Assembly: GCA_026826555.1 (NCBI GenBank) | Contig: JAKSZT010054215.1 | Coordinates: 18,955,141 to 19,019,140, forward strand | Length of the DNA: 64,000 nt | Source of the DNA: Tolypeutes matacus | Lineage: Eukaryota > Chordata > Mammalia > Cingulata > Chlamyphoridae | Reading direction: 5' to 3' | Shown: piece by piece, positions 11,750 to 24,114 of the stretch | Numbering within the stretch: the stretch's first letter is position 1 | Layout of the letters: each line of letters begins with the position of its first letter | Made by a program: the position numbers and the translations under genes | The notes under the pieces: model-generated | Databases searched by the model: none | Told to the model about the DNA's origin: nothing | Seen by the model: the letters and a program-made list of their open reading frames with translations, nothing else

Positions 11750-12110
11750 AAAGAGACACCGTTATGGAAAGGGAGGAAAGTTAAGAACCGTATGGTGTTG
11801 GATTCAAATGAGAGGTATCTGAGTGAGCTCGTGTATTCTACTAAGACTAATGAAAGGACCCAGAAGCATTAACATCCATGTAACAATGAACCTCCCTAGA
11901 CACTAGATTGCGGTGTCTAAATATGAGTCATAAATGGATCCTCGACTCCTTGGAGGAATGCTTGTTTCCAGGTCTGAGCATAGAAAGTACACGGTGAGCA
12001 TGAAATAGCGTGTTGTACCATAACGGAAAGAATGATGAGGGTGTGCCAAAAACACAGAATCTGGAATCCAACTTGAAGGGCTCCCACCAGTCAAAATTTA
12101 GAGAGTTTGA
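11750..12110 (-). repeat. Old interspersed repeat, family not named
   Basis: On the minus strand the text around 11,930-12,060 ('acaacacgctatttcatgctc', 'cagacctggaaacaag') resembles a mammal-wide interspersed sequence that I have seen but cannot name. The 63-codon frame at 11,903-12,094 is translation of it. Confidence 0.3.
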
Positions 12111-12971
12111 AAATCAAAATAATGACTGTAATGAAATATAACACAGAGAACTTTTTAAAAAATCATTAGTCCCTAATAATAATTAAGAAGAATGCAAAAG
12201 CAAATCTCTTTATGGAAAAATTCAAGATAATAAGTAGAAAAGGAATGAAAATTATGAAATTATGATTTTGTAAACCTATGGCATAATAATTGATTCAGGC
12301 AAGGATCTTCAATAGTTGCTAAAACCACTGCCAAAAATTTTATTGGGGAACAGGGTCTTCATGTGCTCACCCCATAGATTACTTATTAATTTTCAAGGGA
12401 AAAAGTTCCTATGAAATGGAGAAATATGGTGGGCACTACCTTAATCAAATGATCAACTGTAGTATTACCAATAATGGGACAAACTGACATTATATGCTTT
12501 TTACACGTGATGCAATGGAAAGTATACATTTTCTATGTAAAAAATTTGCCAAAGCATAACCTGAATTTTATCATAAAGAAACAATCAGACAAATTCAAAT
12601 TGTGGAGCATTCTTCAAAACAACTGGGTTGGACTCTTCAAAAGTGTCTATATCCCAGAAAAACAAAAAAAAAGTGAGGAGCTGCTCTAGATTAAATGTGA
12701 TTGAAGATACAAGGTAAAGAATATGTGACTCTTGATTGAATTCTGGGTTTTAAAAATGGGAATTATATTATTGGAATAATGAGGCAAAGTTGTTTAAGGA
12801 CTTTATATTAGGAAATGGTATTAAGTGTTATTTATATTGCTATTGTGATTATGCAGGAGAAATCCATTTTCTTAGGAAATACATACTGAAGTATTTAGAT
12901 GTGAATTTTCATAATGTGTGATACTTTCAAATGGTTCACCAAAAATGTTGACAGATCAGTATATAGGTATA

Positions 12972-13024
12972 TTGGTAGGTAGGTAGGGTAGGTAGGTAGA
13001 TATAGATAGGTAGATAAATAGATA
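12972..13024. repeat. (TAGG)n/(TAGA)n microsatellite
   Basis: A tetranucleotide tract of GGTA units changes to GATA units. The minus-strand open frame of 103 codons at 12,936-13,247 runs through it and is an artefact. Confidence 0.95.
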
Positions 13025-13124
13025 AAGAGAAAGAAAATGTGAGAAATATTTTAAAAGGTGAATGTAGGTGAAAGATGTACGTGATCATTACACTACTTTT
13101 CAAATTTTTTGTAGGTTTGAAATT

Positions 13125-13800
13125 TTTCAAAATGCTGTTGGGGGAAATAATAAAATATAAATAATCACAGAATATAGGATACCTAGGAATAAATATAATA
13201 AAAAATAGCAAAGCTGCATGGAAAGACATTAAGGAAGACCCAAACAAAAGAGAAATATGCTCTGTTCATAGACATGGTGTTTTAATAACATAAAGATGGC
13301 AATTAATCTCCCAAATTATATATATATTATATACTAATCTGTAAAGAACAAGAGCTATCAAGAACATGGAGCATCAGAAACTTTAGTACACTTTAGTACA
13401 CTGTTGGCATAAGTGTAAATCACATTTAGTACTAATAGTATATGAAGATATCATAATTTCAATTCCACTCACATAGCTAAAGGAAACTCAAGTACATAAG
13501 AAGAATATACAAGAATGTTTATATCAGCATTGCTTATAATAGTTTAAAAATGAAATTACCTCAGTATCCAATTGGCACATGGGTATAAAATGTAATATAC
13601 TCATATAATGCAATGCTATACAACAGTGAAAGTAAGCAAACTAAAACTTGCATTAACACAGACAAATCTTATATTTCCTTGATGTAAACAAAGAGGAAAT
13701 AGAATATATACAGTGTGATATAATTTATATAGACTTTTAAAATATGCAAAAAATCCCATACTTTAAAAATGCATAAATATACATTTTAATCATATGCATG
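13125..13800 (+). repeat. L1 ORF2 end and 3' UTR remnant
   Basis: The sense-strand phrases 'aggaataaatataat', 'gcatggaaagacatt' and 'tcatagacatggtg' are followed by 'ttatatcagcattgcttataatag' and 'gcacatgggtataaaatgtaat'. They match the usual order of the L1 ORF2 C-terminal region and 3' UTR. It is highly diverged and has internal deletions. Confidence 0.7.
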
Positions 13801-14351
13801 GCAGTGAAAAATCAAAATTCAAAATAAGTTTTCTGAGACAATGAGGACGAGGTGGGTGGCAAGAGGAAGGTGTACATACACACAGCGGGCTTTTCGTCAT
13901 TTTGGTCTTGTTTTGTTTCTTAAGCTGAAGGGTTTTAACAGTGTTTGTTGTGTTTTTTTATCCAGTAGGCTATTCCTTTCATTTTTCAAAATAAAATTAT
14001 TTCAAAAGGAGGCGTCAAATGTAGCTACATGGTGCCTTCAGGTAGGGTCCCTTCCGCATGAAAGGAGGTGATTATTTCACCAAAAAAAACCCACCCAAGA
14101 ACGTCTATTACCGTCCCCCAAGCAGCTACTTGAACAGAGGGATTGCTTGAGAAAGGGGTCCTTTTTGATATAGCACAGCTAATTAAAAATCAGGTAATGA
14201 CCCTAGCCCACCCAGCTAGAAGACTGACAAGGGCCAGACTATTTGGATTTAGGGTAAATTATAGCTTTTTTAGACAAAGTTATAGCTTAAATTTGAGGAT
14301 CTAAAGAGCCAAATTGCAGGAAAAAACTAAGTATTTCATCTTAAGATCATG

Positions 14352-14374
14352 CATACAGCTGAAAAAGCTGTATG
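14352..14374. other. Perfect 9-bp hairpin
   Basis: CATACAGCT, loop GAAAA, AGCTGTATG form a perfect 9-bp stem with a 5-base loop. No T-run or gene lies next to it, so no role can be inferred. Confidence 0.6.
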
Positions 14375-14454
14375 ATGGATGGTGGACATTCTAATCAATG
14401 TAAATATCTGTACAATTTTATTAAAACTTTCCATTACTGTAATTTGCTGAATGT

Positions 14455-14455
14455 T

Positions 14456-14510
<55 letters not shown>

Positions 14511-14512
14511 TG
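14455..14512. repeat. (TTTA)n microsatellite
   Basis: Roughly fourteen consecutive TTTA units, nearly perfect. It may be the grown tail of a reversed retroelement, but no element body is visible next to it. Confidence 0.95.
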
Positions 14513-14847
14513 TGAGAAAATTAAAACCTATGCAGGTGGTTAAAAAAAAAATGCCTGGGGATTTCTTATAAACATTCTGTTAAATAACTAAAAGTAATGT
14601 TAATCTAAAATTACAAACTGCATTATAATCCAAATACATTTTAATATCTTACAAGTTAGTTCTTGTGTAATGTGGAAAACAGTGTAAAATTTGGAAATGT
14701 AGAGATAATTTCAATTTAATATTTGACAGAATTTAAAGGATGTCTATGATTTTTCACATTGATTTGATTATATTTTTATGAAATTTTAAAATTTGTTTCT
14801 TGAAATTTATCTGATACAAAAATAATTTAATAAATACCTGCATTTTT

Positions 14848-15079
14848 GTTTTGTTTTGTTTTGTTTTTGAGGTACTGGGGCCGGGGATTGAACCCAGAAC
14901 CTCATGTGTGGGACGCCAGTGCTCAACCACTGAGCCACATTGGCCCCCCTGAGTTGGTTTTTTCGTTTGTTTTTGCTTGTTGTTTGTTTTTTTTTTGTTT
15001 TTAGGAGGCACTGGGAACAGAACCTGGGACCTCCCATGTGCGAAGCAGGCATTCAACTGCTTGCATCACATCCGCTCCC
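14848..15079 (-). mobile_element. Dimeric DAS-type SINE with 16-bp TSD
   Basis: Read on the minus strand from 15,079, this has two tRNA-like heads joined by an A/C-rich linker. The first (about 15,005-15,079) has 'gcggatgtgatgcaagcag' and B-box 'ggttctgttcc'; the second (about 14,870-14,950) has 'gtggctcagtggttgagc' and 'gggttcaatccc'. It ends in CAAAA-type tail repeats near 14,850. Flanks AAATACCTGCATTTTT (14,832-14,847) and AAATACCTGTATTTTT (15,080-15,095) match 15 of 16 bases, marking an L1-mediated insertion. The 100- and 81-codon minus frames here are translations of the SINE. Confidence 0.92.
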
Positions 15080-15099
15080 AAATACCTGTATTTTTTCCA

Positions 15100-16150
15100 A
15101 AGGCATTAAAACATTGTGATTTAACCCTCAAGCTATTTATGGTATGTGAACAATAATGATACTGTAAGTCATGAAAATTAAACATTTTAGGAGAATTTTC
15201 AGCAAAATATCAAAGGTGTGCATTTGTCTGCATTTTTCCTTTCCTTTCTAATGTTTACATATTATATTGGATTCTATGTATATGCCCTGATTGGTGCTCC
15301 TTCAGAAGGAGGTGGAAGTTTTCCTTTCTTTTCTATTCAGTTGGTTAGCACTAGAGTGATACCAAGAGTTGGTACGGGGAAGGCTAGGGATCACTGAGTT
15401 CTGTCCACTTTGAAGCCAGTTTCAGGGCATTTGAGCCCAAAAGTAAAAAAATAAAATAAAACAAGTGGAGCCTTCCAAATTTGAGGACAATACTCATTTA
15501 GATGCATTGGCCATAGGATATTAAAACTAGTGGAAAGAAAAGAAAATTGGATTAAAAAATGTTTTATTAGAGAAAAGAAAAAAAATAATTAAATTAGAAC
15601 TAAAAGCATGAACCCAGGATGTGTAGGGAAAGGGGAAATTTTTATCTTGTATAATGATCTAATTGAGTCAGATTATGAAATAATTGAATCTCTGCCCTTA
15701 GTGCCTCCATATTTGTTCTCTAGGACTATTTTCAACTACCAGGAACCAGGGCTCCTAGAAAAGTGAATAATAACATGTTTAGGGCAGAATGCAGTTATGC
15801 TTGGCATACTTTGCTGTCAGAAAGTATGGATGCTTCAGAAGTACCTGGGTGTAGGATAAACAAAAATAAAGTGTAAGGAAAATTAGTAATGATTAATACT
15901 AATTATTTCTTGGTGGCTGTTGAAATAATTTTGTCATATAGAGCAGGGGGTGTTAAAAAAAAAATGATCTGCACTAGGTATTGCCTCTTGATGTAGAAAT
16001 TATTAAACATTCCCCTTAATGAAGAATCTAGTACACATTACCTAGTGAGTCTAGACTTTAAGCTTGATGCCTTAACTGGATGGGACTTTTAGGTTGTCTT
16101 CCTTGAGGAGAAGATCCTAAAGGCAGAGTGATACAAATATTTATTCACCA
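15100..16150. other. Unique sequence, nothing recognised
   Basis: AT-rich, with A-rich patches near 15,445-15,465 and 15,565-15,590. No gene or repeat that I can name. Confidence 0.5.
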
Positions 16151-16169
16151 GATATTCTATTAACCAAAT

Positions 16170-16545
16170 ATATCAGCCTTTTGCCTTCTAGACACATGGC
16201 AGGATGACACTTTCCCACCCACTTTGAAGTTAGACATGGCAGTATGATTTGCTTTGTCCAGTGAAATGTGAGCAAAAGTGATGTATGTCAGCTTCAGGAA
16301 GAAGCTTAAGAGCCAGTGCCACCGGCCACTTTGGCCTCCCACGGCTGCTGTGGATGTGGGTGCACAGGCCACACTGAGGCCTCTGTTAGCCTGGGCCACT
16401 GATTTCCACGGAGGCAGAACAACCCACCCCCAGCACCAACCAGCTTTGGACAGTAGCATGAGCAGAAACTGAACTGTGTGTTTATCCACTATATTTTGTT
16501 GTTAGTATGGCACAACCTGTCCTACCCTTACTGATAGAGCTCTGT
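16170..16545 (+). mobile_element. Old MaLR-like solo LTR
   Basis: The text 'gtccagtgaaatgtgagcaaaagtgatgtatgtcagcttc', 'aagcttaagagccagtg', 'gacagtagcatgagcagaaact' and the near-terminal 'ttactgatag' follows the order of a mammal-wide MaLR-type LTR. Open frames of 109 and 64 codons on opposite strands here (16,160-16,489) are translations of this LTR and not genes. The exact ends are not defined. Confidence 0.55.
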
Positions 16546-16618
16546 TGACTTTCAGCTTTCAATTTACTGAAGCATCAGGTCAATCTGATTCTTATTGTTT
16601 TTTAAGTAACCTGGGATT

Positions 16619-16670
16619 ATTTTGTTTTGTTTTGTTTTGTTGTTTTGGGGGTTTGTTTTTGTTTTTTTTC
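16619..16670. repeat. (TTTTG)n low complexity
   Basis: Pentanucleotide TTTTG/TTGTT repeats with a short G run. Confidence 0.9.
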
Positions 16671-16679
16671 TCTACCATC

Positions 16680-18235
16680 TTGAAGTTTTAAAGATTTATC
16701 TCTTCCTTTAATTTCTGAAATTTCGTCAGTGGGCGTATGTAGTTGTGTGGCTGTGTCTAGGTTGAAACCAATTGCTTCTTCATCCTGCTTGATGGGGTGG
16801 GTTCTGTGAATCTGAAGACATGCTTTTCTTCAGCCCAAGAAAGTATGTTGCTATATTTATTTACATGTTCTGTCCTCACTGTTCTTTCCTTCTGAAAGTC
16901 TTACTAGACCCATTATTTCTATAGATTTTTTGAGGCATGTATTCTGGAAGACTATCATGGAAGAATCTTTTGTCTCATCAGTCTTAAATATTTTGTTTTT
17001 CTAATTAGGAATTGAGGCTTCTCAAATTATGTCATTAAATATTTTCAATTTTCCAAAACTCTAATAGTTTTATTTAATAAATGTGTGTATGTATATATAT
17101 ATATGTATATACACACATAATATATATAAGTGTGCCTGCATTGTTTCTTGACTCTTACTGAAGTTATTCATTATATAAAGTTAAAGGTTTTCGTCTGTTT
17201 CAGGTCACTTCTATTTCCTTACCTTTTTTTTTTAAGCTTGGTATTTCTCTTTCCTAGTGTTGCCTTTTCCTCAAAGTTTGATTTCTTTATGTTTACAAAC
17301 AAATATGGGTAACTACAGCATATTCCATCTTTTCTTGGGATTATTGCTGGAACTTTGCCTTCATACTCTCTTGTTTTGAATGTCAGCCTAGGATGTCCTC
17401 AGGTGTGTCCTTGACGGTTTACAGTTCACCTGTTCCTATCAGTTCCCTACTTTTTATTGATTTCCTCACAATTTTCATCAGCCATTGACACCTGCATGAT
17501 TACTTAGAGTTTTGTAATATTTATTTTGTAATTTCAATGGAATTTCAGGAGAAGATATAAAAAAACCATATGTGTAATCAGTTGGCTGAATAAGATATGT
17601 GTTCCCTTTTTAATTAAAACCGATTAAAAATTCATAAAATAAGTCCTCCCCCATCTTAGGATTTATTCACACTTATAGATCAATTTCCCTCACCTTACGT
17701 TTAATTTATGTGACGTTTGTCAGGAATTAGTATAACTTGGTTCCCCCCACTCACGAATAGCCATCTAGTTGTCTGTTACCCATCAATTTGTGATGCCTTT
17801 ATCAAGGGTTAAATGCTGATGCAAAGTAGGGTCTTTTATGGGGTCACTATGTCAATAATTAGCTAAAAATAATTGAGGACTGACTACATACCAATCACTG
17901 TACTACTATCTCTTCTTCCCACTAACCTGTCTATCTGTTCTTACCTTGGTAGCACATTTTTACTAACTTTAAATTTATCATTGTAAGTTCCTCTTACTGT
18001 TGATCTTTTTGAACATATTCATAGCTTTAGTTTTTCTTCATCCAAATGAATATATGGTTCTTTAATAGAAGTGTCTATACTATTGGATATTATTCTGATC
18101 TTAGTGATTTATTTGAAGCTTTTTGTACTACAGCTAAAATTTATTCTTTACAATTTCTAAGTCCTGACTTGCATATTTTTAACTTTGGCTACAGATGTGG
18201 GAAATAAGAAATTGGGACTTCTTTCTGGCCTCCTT
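16680..18235. other. T-rich non-coding sequence
   Basis: T-rich on this strand. Phrases such as 'cttctcaaattatgtcattaaatattttc' (about 17,018-17,050) hint at an antisense old LINE, but no confident family match can be made. An AT/TG dinucleotide patch occupies about 17,082-17,128. No gene seen. Confidence 0.4.
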
Positions 18236-18241
18236 CCTTGG

Positions 18242-18269
18242 TTTTTTTTTTTTTTTTTTTTTTTTTTTT
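18242..18269. repeat. Poly-T run
   Basis: Twenty-eight consecutive T. It could be the tail of a reversed retroelement, but no matching body is seen to its left. Confidence 0.9.
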
Positions 18270-18289
18270 GGTGTTTGGGGTTGATATAA

Positions 18290-19530
18290 CTTCATTGATT
18301 TTAATTATGTGTGTTATTTTCTCCCTACTCCATCTGGCAGAACTGAACTGTAAAATTGAAACCAGAAGGTTGCAAATCTCAGTTAGTTCATGAAACTTAA
18401 TTGTCAATGTTAGCTTTGTGACCAACCATTGTTATATGTGTTTTGTTACGGAGCCTGAAGAAGGCTTCAAAACTTTGGCACAGCCTTTAGTCACAGTCAA
18501 TCAATTATTCCACGTTACAGGTTGTTGATTTTCTAGCATACAGCAATTGCTCACTGGGTTTGGAAGGTGGGCAAACATGTCCATGAATATTTGGAAGTTT
18601 ATTTTTCTTTTACTGTCACAGGCACATCTGTTAGCTGGGAGTTTTGAAATATGCCTCTCAAAGATTGTTAAGATACATTTTTAGCTGTGTCTTTTAAAAA
18701 ATATTTTGTCACAAATGGCTGATGGAGGAACCATTAGCAGGTATAAACATTCCCTTTGTTTTACATAGTGAACTTATTATAATAATATTCTATGAAGTTA
18801 ATTACCTGAAATGCTAAAAACTCTATCTGAAACGTATAGTAAAACTGAGTTAACATTCCTTATGTTCTGGAGAGCTTTTCTTTCTTAAAATTGCTATTTT
18901 AAGTCACATCAGTGACAGGTACATTTTGAAAGAAAAGAGATAATCAGACTGGTACTACACAGAAGGGTGTTTAGCTTCATCCCTACATCAAAATTGGCCG
19001 AGCAAACTCTGCCAAACTGCATGATGCCTCTGCAAACACTTTCGTGGTCATGTTAGGCACCGGACATAATTTTTATAATATCGATAGGTAAGATTCCTTT
19101 AACCTCTTCATATTAATAAAATGGAAATAAGTGGGACCTATTGTAGCTTTATGGTAAAACTGTGGTAAAACTTATGGATGATTTGCAGAGAAAATGGGTT
19201 TCTATGGAATAGATTTGTTCACGGCTGAACAGCTAAAAGTGGGCATTCTGCCAGCATTTTGTACCTAACTTGGTGATGTAAAGCAAGCTATCTTTTCCAC
19301 TGACAACATATGGAACAGGTGGTTTTGTCTTGACTCCAACTAGCTGCTTTGAGCTGGTTATGGCTACCCATGGGTGCTGGACTGTCAGTAAAACACAGCT
19401 CTGTCCTTGAAATTCTTCTGAGCCAGAAGGTCCTAGAAATTTGGCTTTTAGTTATAGCAACCAGAGTCCTAAAATTAAAGTTGTTTAACAGGTAAAAAAC
19501 AATAACATAGAGAAGCAGAATAGCGGGGCA
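18290..19530. other. Unique non-coding sequence
   Basis: About 1.2 kb without a recognisable repeat and without coding signal. The moderate base composition and lack of repeats make it a reasonable place to look for a conserved non-coding element. The 90-codon minus frame at 19,288-19,560 has no recognisable domain. Confidence 0.45.
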
Positions 19531-19534
19531 GTTC

Positions 19535-19765
19535 CTGGCAGGGCACAGGCTCTGAAGCAAAACTGCCTGTATTGGAATCCCAGCTCTGGCATTTCCTGGC
19601 TATGTGACTTTGGGAACACTGTTTCATATGTCAGTGCCTCAATTTCAGCATCTGAAACAAAGACACCAACAGTAGCTCCCTCACAGCATTGCTGAGAAAA
19701 TTAAATGACCAATACATGTAAAGCTCTAGAGCAGTATCTAGAACAAAGCCTCTATCTTTTTGATA
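19535..19765 (+). repeat. MIR SINE
   Basis: A well-preserved sense MIR. The segment 'gggcacaggctctgaagc' is followed by 'ggaatcccagctctggcatttcctggctatgtgactttggg', 'tgcctcaatttcagcatctg' and 'gctgagaaaattaaatga', with 'catgtaaagctctagagcagt' at the end. Confidence 0.9.
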
Positions 19766-20587
19766 TTCTTATTGTTGTGGTTATTAGACTGAATCAGGGT
19801 AGCAATAGTAACTTGGCCTGCCAGGCTCTAGCTCTGCTTGGACTTTCGTCCATGCTGTCACAGCTTTCTGAGGGCCATCCCGATTTGGACCTGAGTGATC
19901 AGCTGGTCCAGTGAGAGCCACTTATGGGCTTCCACTGAGCCAGTCAAATGGCTCCCCCATAAATCTGCAATTGATACTTAGCCACTCTAGCTAATCACTA
20001 TTAGAGACTTGATAAAGGAAGTCATGAAAAGCTGGAATTGGAGCGACCAGGTATGAAGAATGGGTAAGTCAAAGGGGAAAAAGCTGAGTTTTGCAAAAAG
20101 TGAGAATGACTATAGAGTGAGAGGAGACGGGGAGAAAGAAGGCTTTTGTGGCTTGTTTCCGAACAGTTTTAGGGCCCCTTGTAGCTCACCTAAAGTTTCT
20201 ATCCATGTTTCTATATAGCACCATACCCTTATAATATAGTCATCCCTCACTTCAGTCAGATTGTGTCAGTTCTGTTCCTTACAATCAATTGCTTTCTGTG
20301 ACACCATTCTAGACAAAACATTTATCCCAAAATGAATAGCAACTCAAGGCTAGACCACTCTTTATTTCTTATTTCATTTCAAATTTTAGATCAAGCAAAT
20401 TCATATGATCCAGTGTGTTTTTTTTCTTTATCTACCATTCTACTACTTTAATTATTTTGCACAATAGCAATTTTTATAACACATATATTTACCTTTAATT
20501 AAATAAATGAGGTTAAACCATTCCATGCTGGCTGAGATGCATGACTCACTTACTAGTATGTGTGTCATTGACAAGATATCTGATGAG

Positions 20588-20790
20588 AGAAATTAGTATT
20601 TATTGAACCCCTACTATGTCCCGGGCAATATCCTATGTGCTTTATTTATGTTGTATGATTTCATTTTCACAGCAGTCCTGGCAGGTAGATATTATGAATA
20701 GAGAATGAATTTGAAGCCCAGAGGGGTTAAAGACCTTGCCTGAAGCCATATGGCTGAAATATGTGAGGCCAGCGCTGTTTGGCAATATGC
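20588..20790 (-). repeat. MIR SINE, antisense
   Basis: The reverse of MIR: 'gtatttattgaacccctactatgtcccgggcaatatcctatgtgctt', then 'ccagaggggttaaagaccttgcctgaagccatatggctg'. The flanking 19,770-20,587 and 20,791-21,570 look unique, without genes. Confidence 0.85.
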
Positions 20791-21572
20791 TCTTTTCCCA
20801 CATACCTGCAGTTAAGCAAGCATTCAGCAACCTTGCTAGGTGCCAAGAAAAGTGTTGCTATGTGGGACTGGACTAGCAGAGTCCAGGCAACTGTAAATTA
20901 TATTGAGTATTTTACTCAAAAGCTATCTTACCAATGTCTAAGGATGTTTATGGAGATTTTTAATTTGTTCAAAATTATTAAGGTCTAAATAGTATGGGAG
21001 CGTCAAACAGTCACTCTAAATATAAGTAACTGAGGATGTATACATATGAATGAGGCCCAGGTGTCCTCTTTAGGCTCATAAAGCAATCTTTAAATTGTAG
21101 CTTAGTAAATTCAGCTCAGTCCTCAGGTTTTGTGGCTTTCTAGTCTAAGGCTGTCCCTGTGATTAAGCAGCAAACCAAGCTCATGGCAAACTGGATTAAT
21201 TAATAATGGCAAATGCTACCTGTGCCTTATAATTTCATCAATAACAAGATGACTTCTTTGTTTACCAAACAAATAAAAATAAGATTAATATGGAATGGAT
21301 TGCATAGCCTTTAGAGTATATTTATAATATTGAGAATATTGAACGACTGTTTTCCTCTGAAGGTGCATCTTTTGGAATTGAATCTAATTAAATTATTCGC
21401 TTTAGATGATCACTGCCTTCTCTGACTGACAGATCCTCGGGTAGATGCACTCACTGATGTGGAAGTATTTCTCCCCTCTGATAATACCCCTAAATTTAGA
21501 GCCCTAATTGCACCTAATTGTAATGGCCTTTGGGTATTATTTCAAAAACAAACAACATATGCACATACCATG

Positions 21573-21596
21573 ACACACACACACACACACACACAC
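21573..21596. repeat. (AC)n microsatellite
   Basis: Twelve AC units. The overlapping open frames of 112 and 64 codons cross it and are not supported as genes. Confidence 0.95.
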
Positions 21597-21599
21597 CTA

Positions 21600-22490
21600 T
21601 CACCTTGCCTGTGGCTCCTGTCAGACATCCATTTATCTCCACACATCAGACAGATCTCAAATTCTACCTGGAGAACTTCTCTACAGAATCTTATTTATAC
21701 ATTTTATGTCATTCTCCTCTATAGAGCTCACTGTTATTCAAAACACAAATTTTACAAAGAAATTACAATTAATATTCTTGAGTTTGTGGTGTTGTGACAA
21801 AAGCAACATTTTTACTTCAGGTGATGTCAGTAAAAAGTGAAACAACCAAACTATTACAACATGTGATTCAGCAGGAAAATTAATATTAAGAGTAGACCAA
21901 AAAATGCAACCCTCGACAGAATGTACTTGTGGATTGGGTGTTCACAGAGGCAAGGTTATAAACTCAGTTTTGAATTCACCCAGGGGAATAGTTACCTCTC
22001 TTTCATCTAAGAGTCAAATAGGGCTTCAGTGATTAAAGCACCAACTCAAAAATGATCCCTTTTAACCATGTAATATACAAGTAATTAACACTACACTTCA
22101 GTTTAACACTAATGCTTGAAATTCAGGTCTTGGAAACAGCACTAAATGCTGGAGGATCAAAGTGTGATTTTAGCATAATTGCATTTGAGCCTGGTAGCCC
22201 AAGCACTGGTAATTGATATGAAAGCCAAATTCATCAAAAGACAGCAACCAGAGAACTCTTATAGCCTCGCAACACAGGTTCCCTTAGCTTTATGCAGTTT
22301 CTGCCCTTATGTAAGAGAGAAAGAGTGTTGCTTTTCCATCCTCTAGCTCTTTGTCTTGTCTTGACCAAATCTGATTGTACATGCAAAGGGTTCATTTGGT
22401 TCTCTCGGGGCAATCCTTATATTCATCAGGTCATAGAATTTATTTATGAATCTTAGGAAAGGAGATGCTACCATAGCCTCAGCTTCTGTG
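21600..22490. other. Unique non-coding sequence
   Basis: No repeat or gene recognised. Contains several TAATTA-type AT-rich words, as expected by chance at this composition. Confidence 0.45.
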
Positions 22491-22499
22491 ACTCCTCTA

Positions 22500-22820
22500 T
22501 CATTTATTTATTTGTTTATTTATTTATTTATTTTTAACTTTATTTTGTACATTTAATAATTGAAAACATAAGCAATAAAAAACTAAAAAGTAAACACAGA
22601 TGAATAAATATATACATTTCTCAATTAAATGTAATGGATACATGTAAATTTTTTTGTTGTTTTGTTTTTTGTTTGTTTTTTTGTTTTTTTGTGTGTGTGA
22701 GTCAAACAATATATTACACAATATATTTGGTTCATAGTAATGCATTCACACAGTATTTGTCCTTTTGTGTCTGGCTTGCTTCACTCAACATAATGTCCTC
22801 CAGATTCCTGTATCTTACTG
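22500..22820 (-). repeat. L1 3' end, antisense, with simple repeats
   Basis: (ATTT)n at 22,503-22,534 looks like the reversed A-rich tail. The text 'ccttttgtgtctggcttgcttcactcaacataatgtcctcc' (22,760-22,803) is a typical reversed L1 3' region phrase. A TTTTTG-rich tract at 22,648-22,697 lies between. The 95- and 73-codon frames here are repeat translations. Confidence 0.65.
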
Positions 22821-22959
22821 GTCCTTTTGGCCACTGGACAAGGTTAGAAACCCAGACTCCCCTTGCTTCTTTATCTTTACCAATGGGATTTCGTCTACTG
22901 AGATTAGCCTTTGCGACATAATAACTGGATTATCAGATGTAATTCTTATCAGGTGATTA

Positions 22960-24110
22960 TATATATTTCATTTAACCCAATATGTTAAACTCACACAAAT
23001 GACACACCTACACTTAACATTGTTAATGTTTCACAGTCATCAAAAATTCTAAGAATGCAATTGATCTAAATAAACATTTTTCCTCTAATGATCAAAACAA
23101 TCTTGCATATGCTATTGCTCTTATTTTCACCACAGTTTTATGGGAAAGTGGAGCTCAGTTTACAATCGAGGAATGGGTTTACATTTCCATACTGAGTTTA
23201 CAATCCATTAATCAAAACTGTGTCCTAATTTGCAACTTGATGCTCTCTCCTGGTAACACTTCTGCCTGTAGTATACTCTATAAATTAAACAGCAATTACT
23301 TCCTATTTTTGTCTATCTTGAATATGACTATTCAGTGCAGAATAATTAAAAGAATCAAATTTAGAAAATGAATAACAATCTGTCTTTGAAATTCTATATT
23401 TCTATGGCACATTCACAGATTGAAAAGGAAATGGGGAATGCATTGTTAACTAGAATTTGAAAAGCTGTTAGTTTTTACAAGTAGAAGAGAAAATGTACAT
23501 TGATCAATTTTGTGTATTGCCATGGGAAGAGACAAGAAATTAAGACAGTGGTAAATGGTCTCCTATTGAACCGTTTCACATTTCCATGTGTTACAAATTT
23601 CTAAAGTAAATCAGCAGGTTTTTGCTGTTCTGTGACAGCCATAAATCTTGGATAATCATCTTGTGAATGGGTCAGTGCATTAGCTCTATAACTTCAATTA
23701 GCCATATTACCATCAAGCTCTGAAAAATCTACTATAGCACGGCTTAAACCATTAGATTAAAAATATCTATAAATATTAAGTGCTGTTGTAAACGGAGCCA
23801 ACTTTAGGATATATCATCTGAACTTTAAAGCTTCATTTAAATTTAAATATTTAATATGAAAAGGGTAGCAAATGCCAGAACCTCCACATCCAGCATTTAT
23901 TCAATTTTGCCTCTTTTAAGTCCTTTACTCTAACATAAGAAAAGAAAAAGGTTATTGGTTCCAGAATGTGGAGAACAGGATACTGTGGCAAACTAGGTAA
24001 CTTGACATTTCTGCTGAAAAAATAACACTTGACATGCTGTATAAAATGATTTCCTTCTTAATACATCATTGATTTTAACTATGATTGAAAAATATAGTGG
24101 ACCTCTGAGA
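22960..24110. other. Unique non-coding sequence
   Basis: About 1.1 kb free of recognisable repeats and of coding signal. AT-rich. It is a candidate for conservation testing only. Confidence 0.4.
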
Positions 24111-24114
24111 CCCA

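Noticed and set aside
12936..13247. 103-codon minus frame with many Tyr, Pro and Thr
   Set aside because: Low-complexity translation of the TAGG/TAGA microsatellite and an L1 remnant.
14754..15056. 100- and 81-codon minus-strand frames
   Set aside because: Both are translations of a dimeric DAS-type SINE and its tail.
16160..16489. 109-codon minus frame
   Set aside because: Translation of a MaLR-like LTR.
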